Source of the DNA: Desulfuromonadales bacterium
GTDB taxonomy: Bacteria; Desulfobacterota; Desulfuromonadia; Geobacterales; Pseudopelobacteraceae
NCBI GenBank assembly: GCA_015688915.1
Contig: JAATGX010000041.1
Location: forward strand, 1 to 20,514
DNA length: 20,514 bases
Direction: 5' to 3'
Positions 1 through 6,899 of the stretch are shown here, in pieces (position 1 is the first letter of the stretch; the number at the start of each line of letters is the position of its first letter). Below the pieces are notes generated by a model. It ran no database searches and had not been told where the DNA came from. It saw only the letters and a program-made list of their open reading frames with translations. A program made the translations under genes and the position numbers.

Positions 1-1
1 C

Positions 2-559
2 ACCGCCGCGATCCCGGCCACCGCCAAAGTCGGCGTGGTCGAGCAGGTCAAATGCGCCGGACAGTGCACCACTCCCGACGACCCCAAGAAATTCACGGAG
101 ACGCTGCGGACCAGGCTCGAAGACCTGCTCCGCAGACCGGTCACGGTCGTGCCGGCGATCACCAAAATGGACGAATTCGGGTATTATACGCCCGACGCGA
201 TTGCGGAGTCCGGCAAGGCCGGAGGGGTTGATTTCGTCGTGGACGCCCAACTGAGCACCTACCAGGACCCCTCGTCCGGTTCCAGGGCGGGTTCCGCCGC
301 GCTTACAGCGGGCAGGGTGGTTGTTGCCGGTGCGGCGACGGCGGCATTGGCGATAGTTGGCGCGCCGGTTATGTTCACAACCACTGCGGACTCCACACAT
401 CCCGCAGTATCGGCTCACGTTTCGGTGGTCCGCACGACAGACGCCAAACTCATCGGTACGTGGAACCCCGACCAACAAGGGGGAAACTTCTCGAAATGCA
501 CCTCGCTCACGGAAAACATCGCGGACAAGATCTACAAGGAGCAGTTCGAGGTAAAGTGA
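2..559 (+). CDS. Hypothetical envelope-type protein, 5' end outside the window
   Basis: The frame is open from the first bases with no upstream stop, so the gene almost certainly begins before the window; the GTG at 35 has no reason to be the start. About 185 residues are visible. They contain an early segment with two cysteines (KCAGQC), a charged alpha/beta-looking stretch, and a Gly/Ala/Val-rich hydrophobic stretch around visible residues 102-128 (GRVVVAGAATAALAIVGAP) that could be a membrane segment or a glycine-zipper. The phrase 'GVDFVVDAQLSTY' recalls periplasmic lipoproteins that build activity or assembly factors, but I cannot name a family. It ends in TGA at 557-559, overlapping the ATG of the next short ORF. 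Role unknown. Confidence 0.6.
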   Translation, partial: TAAIPATAKVGVVEQVKCAGQCTTPDDPKKFTETLRTRLEDLLRRPVTVVPAITKMDEFGYYTPDAIAESGKAGGVDFVVDAQLSTYQDPSSGSRAGSAALTAGRVVVAGAATAALAIVGAPVMFTTTADSTHPAVSAHVSVVRTTDAKLIGTWNPDQQGGNFSKCTSLTENIADKIYKEQFEVK

Positions 560-732
560 TGACAAGGTCTATCTCAATCCTCCTGGCTTTGGTCGCGCTA
601 CTCGCCGCCTACGTGGCGACGGGTTCGACTGTAAAGATCACCGCCGCCGGTTTGCAAACAGCGCCGCGAACAGTTCCCCGGTCCAGTCGGCGACCGCCAG
701 CCGGTCGTGGATGGCCTCCGGGGAGCGGTTGA
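559..732 (+). CDS. Short signal-peptide ORF, probably truncated
   Basis: An ATG at 559 overlaps the stop of the preceding gene (TGATG), which suggests translational coupling. The first 20 or so residues look like an export signal or membrane anchor: MTRSIS, then a run of Leu/Ala/Val ending near AAYVATGS. After about residue 30 the sequence becomes Arg/Pro-rich and low in information (TAPRTVPRSSRRPPAG), and here the DNA is antisense to the conserved gene on the other strand (638-1031). I infer that the original 3' part of this gene was lost and that the ORF now runs through unrelated DNA until a chance stop at 732. Total 57 aa. It could instead be a genuine small membrane protein, which is less likely. 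Confidence 0.35.
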   Translation: MTRSISILLALVALLAAYVATGSTVKITAAGLQTAPRTVPRSSRRPPAGRGWPPGSG

Positions 733-1031
733 ATATCCCGCTGGCCGGAAGATCGTCCCCGAACTGCCTGACGATGTACCGGTTGAAGATATGCAGGTCG
801 GAGATCAGCGCGTCGTGCGCGATGCCGCAGTTTTTGTCCAGGCGTTCGCTCTCCTCGCGGAGTTCGTCGGCGCCCAGGCGTTGCCGGGTGATCCGTAGCC
901 GGGCCTCCATTTCCGTCACCGTGCAGAAATATTGTTCTCCCGCCAGCAGCATCCAGCAGGCTGACGGCCACTTCATCCCCAGCGATCAGGCGTACTACGA
1001 GGTCGAACCTTTCAAGGGCGGTGTGATTCAT
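638..1031 (-). pseudogene. Frameshifted conserved small protein (about 130 aa if repaired)
   Basis: An ATG at 1031 follows a good ribosome binding site (AGGGAG about 5 nt upstream). The reading MNHTALERFDLVVRLIAGDE..SLLDAAGG is protein-like and then becomes Arg/Pro/Gly-rich noise. A second frame takes over cleanly at once: GEQYFCTVTEMEARL, then an acidic helix, HDALISDLHIFNRYIV, and ending DRLAVADWTGELFAALFANRRR before TGA at 638-640. Skipping one base in the G run near 939-941 joins the halves seamlessly (DAAGG-EQYF), so one extra base explains the break. The family resembles conserved small proteins of unknown function in Geobacter; DUF3232 is my unverified guess. It could also be a sequencing error or programmed slippage at the G run. 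Confidence 0.55.
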
Positions 1032-1080
1032 GGGTTCTCCCTGGGTTGTCCGCCACCCAGTTGGATGTTAGATTGGGAAC

Positions 1081-1314
1081 ATGGAAACCTCCCCCGAACA
1101 GAAATTGCTCGTGGCAATCCACTCCGAAGAGGTATTTGCGGGGCGGACCATCCGCCAAGAGCGTCCGGCGTGCTGTGGCAAGCCCATTGACCTCTACGCA
1201 ACGCCCGTGAAGTTCCAAGAGGTGCAAGTTGGCCTCAAGAGTTTTACCCTGCTCGAATCCCGGTGTCCTGTCTGCGGTACCTGGGTCAAGCCGGTCTACA
1301 GCATCATCCACTGA
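1081..1314 (+). CDS. Small CxxC (zinc-ribbon-like) protein
   Basis: This 77-aa ORF starts at ATG 1081 directly after an in-frame stop (TAG at 1069), so the start is limited to here or further inside. It has a paired-cysteine pattern, RPACCGKPI at about residues 30-38 and SRCPVCGTWVKP at about 61-72. That suggests one zinc ribbon with CC and CxxC knuckles. The ribosome binding site is weak (GGGAAC right before the ATG). It ends 9 bp before the convergent antitoxin gene. The composition is protein-like, but I do not recognise a family; a nucleic-acid or protein-binding zinc module is an inference only. Confidence 0.45.
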   Translation: METSPEQKLLVAIHSEEVFAGRTIRQERPACCGKPIDLYATPVKFQEVQVGLKSFTLLESRCPVCGTWVKPVYSIIH

Positions 1315-1323
1315 CCTCTGCTC

Positions 1324-1680
1324 CTACGCCGCCAACGGCAATTCAATCGTGAGCTTTGCGTGCGGTGCAATAATGTGGTTCTTGCTGTCTCGTTCGATCA
1401 GGCCAGCCTCCTCCAGAATCTTCACGTCTTGGTAGACATTTTTATAATCACGTTCAAGCAGGGCCGCAAGCGCCCTTATACTCAAGCCGCCATTGGCATG
1501 AAGCATACGGAGAAGTTGGTGGCGCTGCCTGGTCAATACCCGTGACAATGCCTCGGCTGATTCGAAGTACACCCGGTGCACAGGACCGGGAACCGTCTCT
1601 CCGCGGTCAATTGCCGTCCAATCCCGCTCCACCTCGGCGAAGAACTCATCAGTTCCTTTTATACCTATTGTCTTTTTCAT
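1324..1680 (-). CDS. HTH antitoxin / transcriptional regulator of a TumE-type toxin-antitoxin pair
   Basis: 118 aa from ATG 1680, preceded by GAGG 8 nt upstream. A TTG 15 bp further upstream is possible but less likely. The N-terminal half (IDRGETVPGPVHRVYFESAEALSRVLTRQR) leads into a winged helix-turn-helix (LSIRALAALLERDYKNVYQDVKILEEAGLIER, split here only for description, about residues 71-103). This is the layout of HVO_A0114-like DNA-binding antitoxins that accompany TumE-family toxins. Its ATG overlaps the toxin stop by four bases (ATGA), so the pair is almost certainly co-translated. It presumably neutralises the toxin and represses its own operon. Toxin-first order is typical of some RelE/HigB-like systems. 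Confidence 0.75.
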   Translation of the reverse strand: MKKTIGIKGTDEFFAEVERDWTAIDRGETVPGPVHRVYFESAEALSRVLTRQRHQLLRMLHANGGLSIRALAALLERDYKNVYQDVKILEEAGLIERDSKNHIIAPHAKLTIELPLAA

Positions 1681-1970
1681 GGTGATGCCTCGCAATCTCG
1701 TATGGCCTCTCTGAAATCCGTCAAGAGAGTCGGAATATCCTTGAACTGGTAGGGGTACTCAATACCCTTGACATGCTTGTGGTCGCCTTTGCCCTGTTCA
1801 TTGTCGAAGCGAACAAGGCACGTGCCATCTTTACCGAAATAAAGGCGATACTTGAAGCGGTGCAACGATCCCAATAATGGCACGGGTAGTTCCCATACAA
1901 CGGCTTGAATGATGCTGCCGTCGGTACGGTTCATTTTTCTGTCGATTATCAGCGTTGCTTGTCGCTCCAT
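1677..1970 (-). CDS. TumE-family (DUF6516) toxin
   Basis: 97 aa, ATG at 1970. The sequence has a repeated beta-strand pattern: MERQATLIIDRKMNR, then IIQAVVWELPVPL, HRFKYRLYFGKDGTCLVRFDNE, the charged GKGDHKHV, and a C-terminal helix FTDI-like segment (PTLLTDFREAIRD). The layout 'YRL.F...G..L.RFDNE.GKGDH.H' is what I recognise as the TumE/DUF6516 toxin family, a RelE-like fold thought to act on RNA or translation. It lies directly upstream of an HTH antitoxin with an ATGA overlap. No clear Shine-Dalgarno site precedes the ATG, which could keep toxin expression low. The family call is from memory; target and activity are not visible in the sequence. Confidence 0.7.
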   Translation of the reverse strand: MERQATLIIDRKMNRTDGSIIQAVVWELPVPLLGSLHRFKYRLYFGKDGTCLVRFDNEQGKGDHKHVKGIEYPYQFKDIPTLLTDFREAIRDCEASP

Positions 1971-1978
1971 TATGGCAC

Positions 1979-2005
1979 TCTATACCATCAGTCAATTGCG
2001 GTCAA
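1979..2005 (-). promoter_or_regulatory. Possible promoter of the toxin-antitoxin pair
   Basis: On the minus strand TTGACC (2005-2000) is followed after 15 bp by TATAGA (1984-1979), 9-14 bp before the toxin ATG. The spacer is short and the leader would be very short, so this is tentative. The repeated TTGAC motif (TTGACC and TTGACT) inside the region could be part of an antitoxin operator. Confidence 0.25.
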
Positions 2006-2036
2006 GTAGCACGCTCTGGTACGGCGTGATAAATAA

Positions 2037-2171
2037 GAAAACCTCTTCTACCAAAGGGGCGGGCAAGTTCATGATGTCTTTCCGGCGCCAACGGCGCAGA
2101 TCACGAACTTCGACCTGCCGGGCGGTGGCAGTGTCACGGTCAGCGATAAAGGTATGTTCCAGATGGGAGTT
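2037..2171 (+). pseudogene. Orphan coding remnant beside the integrase 3' end
   Basis: Between an in-frame TAA at 2034 and the integrase 3' end, one plus-strand frame reads like a real protein interior: VHDVFPAPTAQITNFDLP, then GGGSVTVSDKGMFQMG (about 2067-2168). It has no start codon with a ribosome binding site. Beyond 2172 the frame continues only antisense to the integrase, where the composition becomes that of a shadow. I interpret this as the middle of a gene cut by insertion or deletion at the edge of the mobile element. The Gly/Ser/Thr-rich beta character might suit a surface or structural protein, but no family is recognised. The 1971-2036 stretch before it holds only the possible toxin-antitoxin promoter. 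Confidence 0.3.
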
Positions 2172-3425
2172 TTATGCCATCTTCCTCAACGGAATCACCT
2201 TTGCCCCGCTCTTCAAGCCGTCCAGGTAGTCGGCCCAAAGCTGCATCATCTTCCGGCGTTCGGCAAGGTGCGAGGTTCTGTTGTAGGCCCTGCCGTTAGG
2301 GTCTTTGACGGCGTGGCCCAGTTGGTGTTCGATGAAGTCCGGCCGAACCTGGAGTTCTTCGTCGAGGATCGTCCGCGCCATGGCCCGGAAGCCGTGCGGC
2401 GTCATCTCCCCCTTGAACCCCATCCGGTCAAGGGCGGCATTGATCGCCATGTTGCTCATGGGCCGGTTGGCGGTGCGGGCGCTGGGGAAGACGTAGCGGC
2501 CCTGCCCGGTCAGCGCCTTGAGGTTTTACAGGATCGCCACCGCCTGGCGCGGCAAGGGAACCAAGTGGTGCTCCCCCCGGCGTCCCTCCTTTATCCTCTT
2601 CTTCAGTTTCATCCGTTCTATGGGAACATTCCACTCGGCGGCCTCAAGGTCGAACTCCGGCCACTCCGCCTGCCGCAGTTCTCCGGGGCGGAGAAACACG
2701 AGAGGGGCAAGCTGCAAGGCGTACTTGACCACAAGAGATCCCCTGAAGTCGTCTATGGCCCTGAGCAGGCCGGCGACCTCCCTGGGGTCGGTGATCGCCG
2801 CATGGTGGCGTTGGCTGCGGGGCGCAAGCAGCCCCCGCAGGTCGGCGGTCCAGTCCCGTTCCGCCCTCCCGGTGCCGACGGCGTACCGGAATACCTGCCC
2901 CATGACGAATTTGACCCGGTGAGCCGTCTCATGCGCGACCGATTCGATCCGGCGCAGCACGTTCAGCACATCGGGCGCTTTGAGTTCGGCAATCGGCCGC
3001 GCGCCAATGTCCGGGAACACGTACTGCTCCAGGCGCCGCAACACCCAGTATGCGTGCGATTCCGACCAAGTGGGGGCGAACCGCGTGTGCCACTCCCGCG
3101 CCACCACCTCGAAGCAGTTTTCCGTCTCGGCCACCACGGCCGCCTTCTGCGCCTTTTTCACCACGCCAGGATCGATGCCTTGAGCGACCTGACTGCGTGC
3201 CGCCTCCCTCCGCTGCCGGGCCACGACCAGGGGTATCTCCGGGTAGGGGCCGAAGGTGAGTTTCTTTTCCTTGCCGCCGAAGCGGTATTTCAGATGCCAG
3301 AGTTTGCCGCCGGTGGAGGTGACGAGGAGATACAGCCCCCCGCCGTCGAAGAGCTTGTAATCCTTGGAGGCCAGTTTCGCATTCTTCACGCGGGTGTCGG
3401 AGAGGGGCGCAATTCGTTTTGGCAT
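2172..3425 (-). pseudogene. P4-type tyrosine integrase interrupted by an in-frame TAA
   Basis: ATG 3425 follows a strong ribosome binding site (AGGAGG). The N-terminus is the DUF4102 arm-binding domain (LSDTRVKNAKL, DGGGLYLLV, KLWHLKYRFGGKEK, LTFGPYPEIPL; about residues 8-70), then a core-binding SAM-like domain (about 105-190) and the catalytic domain. The first catalytic Arg is near 246 (FLRPGELRQAEW). Codon 300 is TAA (minus strand, 2528-2526). The same frame then continues without a shift through TPHGFRAMART (His344, Arg347), EHQLGHAV (His371) and AYNR (nucleophile Tyr381), with a typical end QLWADYLDGL. It stops at 2172 after 417 codons, a normal family length. The truncated 299-aa product lacks most catalytic residues and should be inactive, so the element is probably immobile unless the stop is an error. 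Confidence 0.85.
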
Positions 3426-3543
3426 TGACGTTCCTCCTGTTGGGGGCTTCCGTCTTTTCTTGGGGGCTGGTGCCGGGAAATCAGCCCCAAAAACTTCCGG
3501 CTACTACCGTATCACGACGAATGTTACCATACAAACAAAAAAG

Positions 3544-3570
3544 AAAAGGCCCTGATTTGTCAGGGCCTTT
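3544..3570 (-). terminator. Intrinsic terminator after tRNA-Ser
   Basis: A perfect 10-bp stem, AAGGCCCTGA (3546-3555) and its complement (3560-3569), encloses a 4-nt loop. On the minus strand it is followed by a T-rich tract (TTCTTTTTTTG). It lies about 33 nt beyond the tRNA 3' end, so it should end the tRNA transcript before the integrase gene. The plus strand lacks a good T tract. Confidence 0.75.
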
Positions 3571-3602
3571 CGTGCTTCACCGGACGTTGCCGGATTATCT
3601 AC

Positions 3603-3690
3603 TGGCGGAGAGGTAGGGATTCGAACCCTAGGTACGTTTCCGTACACCTGATTTCGAGTCAGGCACCATCGACCACTCGGACACCTCTCC
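3603..3690 (-). tRNA. tRNA-Ser (anticodon CGA)
   Basis: An 88-nt minus-strand sequence starts GGAGAGGTG and ends CCTCTCCGCCA, giving a 7-bp acceptor stem with encoded CCA. The anticodon stem CCTGA/TCAGG holds the loop CTCGAAA, so the anticodon is CGA, reading UCG serine codons. A long variable arm (GTGTACG-GAAA-CGTAC) and the T loop GGTTCGAATCC fit a class II serine tRNA. The integrase gene lies just downstream of its 3' end, the usual position for an island that uses the tRNA as attachment site. Confidence 0.95.
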
Positions 3691-3703
3691 AAAGCGGAGG
3701 TAT

Positions 3704-3732
3704 CTTATACCCCATCTCCCGCCAAAACTCAA
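3704..3732 (-). promoter_or_regulatory. Sigma70-type promoter of tRNA-Ser
   Basis: On the minus strand TTGAGT (3732-3727) is followed by a 17-bp spacer and TATAAG (3709-3704). The expected transcription start is about 6 bp before the mature tRNA 5' end at 3690. Both the boxes and the spacing are good. Confidence 0.55.
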
Positions 3733-3771
3733 GCCCGGATCGTGCGCCGTTCCGCCCCGGCCCGGGTACCC

Positions 3772-4686
3772 TTACAAAGCTGACCTGATGCCGTACCGGG
3801 CAAGCAGCCGGCGTTCCGAGACATAGCGCACCGCCAGCGGGATGAGCGCCGCCAGGAAGATCATCCCGCACCCCACCCATTCACGGCCGCTCAACCGTTC
3901 ACCCAAAAAGCAGAATCCGGCCGCAAGGCTCCAGACCGGGTCCAGGGTATAGACCAGACCGGCCCTGGTGGGGGTGACATAACGCTGGAAGTTGTTCTGC
4001 AGGGTGAAGCAGATCACGGTGGGAAAGACGGCGCAATAGATGATCGACATTACGCCGGACCGCGTAACGTTGAAGTGCGGCATGGGGAGCGCCAGGGAAG
4101 CCAGGCCCGCCATGATCGCAACCGTGGTGAACTGCACCAGGGAGACCAGATAGACGTCATCATCCCGCAGGACCTTGGAGACGGTGATGATGTGTCCGGC
4201 GATAAACAGGGCGCAGACCGTGGAGAACAGGTCGCCGCGGTTGAAGCCGACACCCCCGCCGGTGGCCAGGAGCCAGATGCCGGCCGCGGCCAGCCCGATA
4301 CCGACCAGGTTCAACCGCCCGACGCGCTCATGCCAGACCACCTTGGTGATGAGCGGAATGAACAGCACGAACAGGTTGTTCAGTACCCCGGCCCGTGAGA
4401 TGCTGGTGTCCTTGACGCCGAAGGCAAAACTGATGTTGGTCAGCCCCAGGGCAAGCCCCACGGTCAGACCTCGACGCAGGGCGTCCCAATCCATGGCCTT
4501 CAGACGCCGGCAGAAGACGAGCAGCATGATCACGGCCGCCAGGGTAAACCGGGAAAAGACGAACAGCGTCGGCGGGATCTCGGCCAGGCCGATCTTGCTG
4601 AACAGAAAGCTGCCTCCCCAGAAAAAGGTGGTCAGGATCAGGAAGAAGTATACCCTCCCCTGGGAAGGGCCGGAGACGTCGTTCAC
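3772..4686 (-). CDS. EamA/DMT-family transporter
   Basis: About 304 aa from a GTG at 4686 whose last bases overlap the Nudix gene stop (GTGA). A longer frame up to 4746 lies inside the Nudix gene and is unlikely. The protein has about ten hydrophobic helices in two EamA repeats. It starts VYFFLILTTFFWGGSFLFSK, the usual drug/metabolite transporter entry, and the second repeat contains PTRAGLVYTLDPVWSLAAG and a final LGERLSGREWVGCGMIFLA. Family members export amino acids, metabolites or drugs across the inner membrane; the substrate cannot be told. It is the last gene of a compact minus-strand cluster. Confidence 0.85.
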   Translation of the reverse strand: MNDVSGPSQGRVYFFLILTTFFWGGSFLFSKIGLAEIPPTLFVFSRFTLAAVIMLLVFCRRLKAMDWDALRRGLTVGLALGLTNISFAFGVKDTSISRAGVLNNLFVLFIPLITKVVWHERVGRLNLVGIGLAAAGIWLLATGGGVGFNRGDLFSTVCALFIAGHIITVSKVLRDDDVYLVSLVQFTTVAIMAGLASLALPMPHFNVTRSGVMSIIYCAVFPTVICFTLQNNFQRYVTPTRAGLVYTLDPVWSLAAGFCFLGERLSGREWVGCGMIFLAALIPLAVRYVSERRLLARYGIRSAL

Positions 4687-5153
4687 GGGAAGACCCCGCG
4701 CCGGGCCAGATAGTCGGCGATTACCGGCAGATCCGCCTCGGCCCAATCAAGTTCCAGCATCCGCCCCGGTTCCAGCCAGACAACAGCCCGGTGCTCGCGC
4801 ACGATCATCTCGCCGCTGTCAAGGGAACAGAGAAACGGATAAAGCGTCACCGTGAAGGTGGCATACGAGTGGGTTGCCGTTGGCAGTGCCGGGCCGACGC
4901 CGACCCGCACGTCCAATTCCTCGTGCAGCTCACGGACCACGCATTCGCCGGGCGTTTCACCCGCCTCCAGCTTGCCGCCGGGAAACTCCCACTTGAGCGG
5001 CAGGTTCATGCTCTCGCTACGCTGGGCCGCCAGCACCAGGCCATCGCGTTCGATGATGGCGCAGGCCACGTGAACATGCGGCTTCACGCCGTGAACCTCA
5101 ACGGCACCGCGCTGGTCCTGACTGGTCTGCCCGTTTGATATGCTATGATTCAT
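4683..5153 (-). CDS. Nudix hydrolase, MutT / CTP pyrophosphohydrolase-like
   Basis: 156 aa from ATG 5153, preceded by GAAAGG. An in-frame ATG at 5195 lacks such a site. The core reads HVACAIIERDGLVLAAQR, followed by the Nudix box with GGKLEAGETPGECVVREL and HEELDV (about residues 57-80): it has G-x5-E, x7-RE and EE, with Asp in the usual Gly position. The 'WEFPGGK' entry and the late 'REHRAVVWLEP' resemble MutT and NudG, which hydrolyse oxidised or modified nucleoside triphosphates to keep the pool clean. The N-terminal 25 residues are polar and extra to the domain. It is coupled to the downstream exporter by stop/start overlap and lies 38 bp after the LysE gene. Confidence 0.88.
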   Translation of the reverse strand: MNHSISNGQTSQDQRGAVEVHGVKPHVHVACAIIERDGLVLAAQRSESMNLPLKWEFPGGKLEAGETPGECVVRELHEELDVRVGVGPALPTATHSYATFTVTLYPFLCSLDSGEMIVREHRAVVWLEPGRMLELDWAEADLPVIADYLARRGVFP

Positions 5154-5191
5154 CGCCTTTCGTGACGTGCTCGCTCCGCAAGCCTGCGGTA

Positions 5192-5809
5192 TCATCTCTC
5201 CGCCAGGGCCAGCCTGATCCCCAGCGAGGCAAAGACCCCGGCGGTCAGGAAATCGAAAAACCTGGCGAACCGGGGCCGGGCCAGGAGGTAACCGCCGATG
5301 CCGCCGGAAAAATAGCCGATCAGACAGAAGATGACGACCGCCTGCAGCATGAACAGGAACCCCAGCAGCACCATCTGTAGCGGAACCGAGCCGTCGTGGG
5401 CGACAAACTGTGGCAGAAAGGCCAGAAAGAACATGGCGACCTTGGGGTTGAGCACGTTCATGATAAAGCCCCGTTTGAACAGGGCCGAAACACCCCGGTC
5501 ATCGGCAGGGGCAAGCCTGACGGCGGATCGTTGCTTCAGCGTCTTGCAGGCCAGATAGAGCAGGTAGGCAGCGCCGGCAAACTTGACCACATTGAAGGCG
5601 AGCGCCGATGAATAGAACAGGGCCGAGATGCCCAGGGCCGCGGCAGTGGTATGAACGCCGATCCCGCTGCACATGCCGAGGGCGGTGATGATGGCGGGTT
5701 TCCTGCCGCGCGTGATCCCCTGCGTCATCACGAACAGGTTATCGGGACCCGGGGCCAGGGTAAGCGCCATGGAAGCGCCGAGAAAATAGAGGATCGTAGA
5801 TAGCGTCAT
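5192..5809 (-). CDS. LysE/RhtB-family amino-acid exporter
   Basis: 205 aa from ATG 5809, chosen because AAGGAGA sits 5 nt upstream; an ATG nine codons earlier has no site. The protein has about six membrane segments and the family signature ALTLAPGPDNLFVMTQGITRG near residues 14-34, then GMCSGIGVHTTAAALG and NVLNPKVAMFFLAFLPQF (about residues 118-135). RhtB/LysE proteins export amino acids such as homoserine, threonine or lysine using the proton gradient. The substrate here is unknown. It ends 38 bp before the Nudix gene in the same direction. Confidence 0.9.
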   Translation of the reverse strand: MTLSTILYFLGASMALTLAPGPDNLFVMTQGITRGRKPAIITALGMCSGIGVHTTAAALGISALFYSSALAFNVVKFAGAAYLLYLACKTLKQRSAVRLAPADDRGVSALFKRGFIMNVLNPKVAMFFLAFLPQFVAHDGSVPLQMVLLGFLFMLQAVVIFCLIGYFSGGIGGYLLARPRFARFFDFLTAGVFASLGIRLALAER

Positions 5810-5862
5810 GCGGTCTCCTTTGTTACGGCCATTCAAACACCACGGACATGGGGCTTTGCGGT

Positions 5863-5890
5863 GAAAAAACAGCCGTTTTCAGGCCGGCTC
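5863..5890 (-). terminator. Probable weak terminator after the cupin gene
   Basis: On the minus strand AGCCG, a 9-nt loop and CGGCT are followed by GTTTTTTC. The short 5-bp stem overlaps the cupin stop codon. It may partly separate the cupin gene from the exporter genes. Confidence 0.45.
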
Positions 5891-6206
5891 ATCCACCCAT
5901 ATGCACCGCCAGCCAGACAGTGCGTTCCCTCGGATCAGTCCAGGCCACCCGGTGACGACAATGGGCCGGGATCATCAGATAATCGCCCGGCCCGAGGAGA
6001 CGCGGCCCCTCTTCACCCTCCAGCAGCAGCCCCGCGCTGCCGGACAGGAGAAGCACCCATTCATCCCGTTCCTGGTCATACCATCCCCCTTCCGCCGTGG
6101 CCTGACCGTTGGACACGATCCGCTCGATACGGACGTTGCCGGCTTCGGCCAAGGCCTCAACAACTTCGTCCGGCAGGGCCGAAGGCAGGTTGGCAAAGAT
6201 GTTCAT
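5889..6206 (-). CDS. Small single-domain cupin protein
   Basis: 105 aa from ATG 6206 (MNIFANLP). A GTG at 6233 preceded by AGGGGG is an alternative start adding nine residues. The cupin barrel is clear: RDEWVLLLSGSAGLLLEG followed by LLGPGDYLMIPAHCRHRVAWTD, which form the two conserved motifs with Glu in motif 1 and His residues in motif 2, suitable for binding a metal. The beginning 'LPDEVVEALAEAGNVRIERIVSNGQAT' matches a common family of stand-alone cupins whose function is unknown. It sits between a membrane protein gene and the LysE exporter. Confidence 0.85.
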   Translation of the reverse strand: MNIFANLPSALPDEVVEALAEAGNVRIERIVSNGQATAEGGWYDQERDEWVLLLSGSAGLLLEGEEGPRLLGPGDYLMIPAHCRHRVAWTDPRERTVWLAVHMGG

Positions 6207-6273
6207 GATCATACCCCGATCCAGATTATCCACCGTAACCCCCTACTGAACATCCAGCGTACCAAAGGGGCGT

Positions 6274-6810
6274 CTACCGGCCGGCTTGTTCGTGCGAACC
6301 GCCTCCATCGTTGCCCGGTGAAGCCGCCCCTTTCATCTCGGCCAGCTCCCTGAGGGCCTGTTCAAGCCGTTCATTGAGCTGCATCTCGTTGACCAGCATC
6401 TGCCTGATTTTGGCAATGGTCAAGGCCGTGGTCAGGAATGAGATCAGGCGCATGAACATCTCCCAGTAGATGAAGATGGCGTTGGAGTAAGGGTGATTGG
6501 TATGTTTGTCCGAAAGGTACCAGATGATCGCCGAGGTGACAGCCATGAAAAGACCGGAGCGGCGGCCGACGAACCAGGCCGAGGTGGCGACCGGGATGAA
6601 ATAGAAGATGAAGAAGCCGAATTCGTAGCCGGTGATATAGTCGAGCCAGCCGATAAGCACCAGCACCGCGCCACTGACCGCCACGACAGTCCGGTCCCTG
6701 GCCGGCGACCGGGGCCACCGGAGGTGTTGCCCCTTGAACAAGGCCGGAACAATTGACCATTGCAGGGGTCGTCGTTCCATGGAGTCGGCGCGTACTGTTT
6801 TCTTATCCAT
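6274..6810 (-). CDS. Membrane sensor-like protein with coiled coil and no output domain
   Basis: 178 aa from ATG 6810. The frame runs to 6909, but that extra part overlaps the divergent promoter region. After a basic N-terminus, four hydrophobic segments follow: VVAVSGAVLVLIGWLDYITG, FGFFIFYFIPVATSAWFVG, GLFMAVTSAIIWYL and a last one near MRLISFLTTALTIA. A predicted coiled coil comes next (LVNEMQLNERLEQALRELAEMK) and then a short glycine-rich tail. This membrane module ('GYEFGFFIFYFIPVA.....GRRSGL') usually sits in front of diguanylate cyclase or histidine kinase domains. Here the gene ends just after the coiled coil. It may be a natural stand-alone sensor, a regulatory partner or a truncated gene. 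Confidence 0.7.
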   Translation of the reverse strand: MDKKTVRADSMERRPLQWSIVPALFKGQHLRWPRSPARDRTVVAVSGAVLVLIGWLDYITGYEFGFFIFYFIPVATSAWFVGRRSGLFMAVTSAIIWYLSDKHTNHPYSNAIFIYWEMFMRLISFLTTALTIAKIRQMLVNEMQLNERLEQALRELAEMKGAASPGNDGGGSHEQAGR

Positions 6811-6824
6811 TTCGGCTTTACATA

Positions 6825-6852
6825 TTGTGATTTTTTGTTGAGGGTGTATAGT
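6825..6852 (+). promoter_or_regulatory. Possible promoter of the small membrane protein gene
   Basis: TTGTGA (6825-6830), a 16-bp spacer and TATAGT (6847-6852) lie about 48 bp before the start of the 67-aa membrane protein and point rightwards. Both boxes are near consensus; no experimental support. Confidence 0.4.
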
Positions 6853-6899
6853 AATTCCAGATGCTGAGCGGGAACATATAACTAAAAGGGAAGTCAGCC

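Noticed and set aside
2037..2054. ENLFYQ-like peptide resembling a TEV protease site
   Set aside because: The order is not the real site (ENLYFQ) and it lies in an orphan frame without a start; coincidence.
2154..3428. 424-aa open frame on the plus strand
   Set aside because: It is antisense to the integrase and has the Arg/Gly/Pro-rich composition of a shadow frame. Only its short start region (before 2172) looks protein-like.
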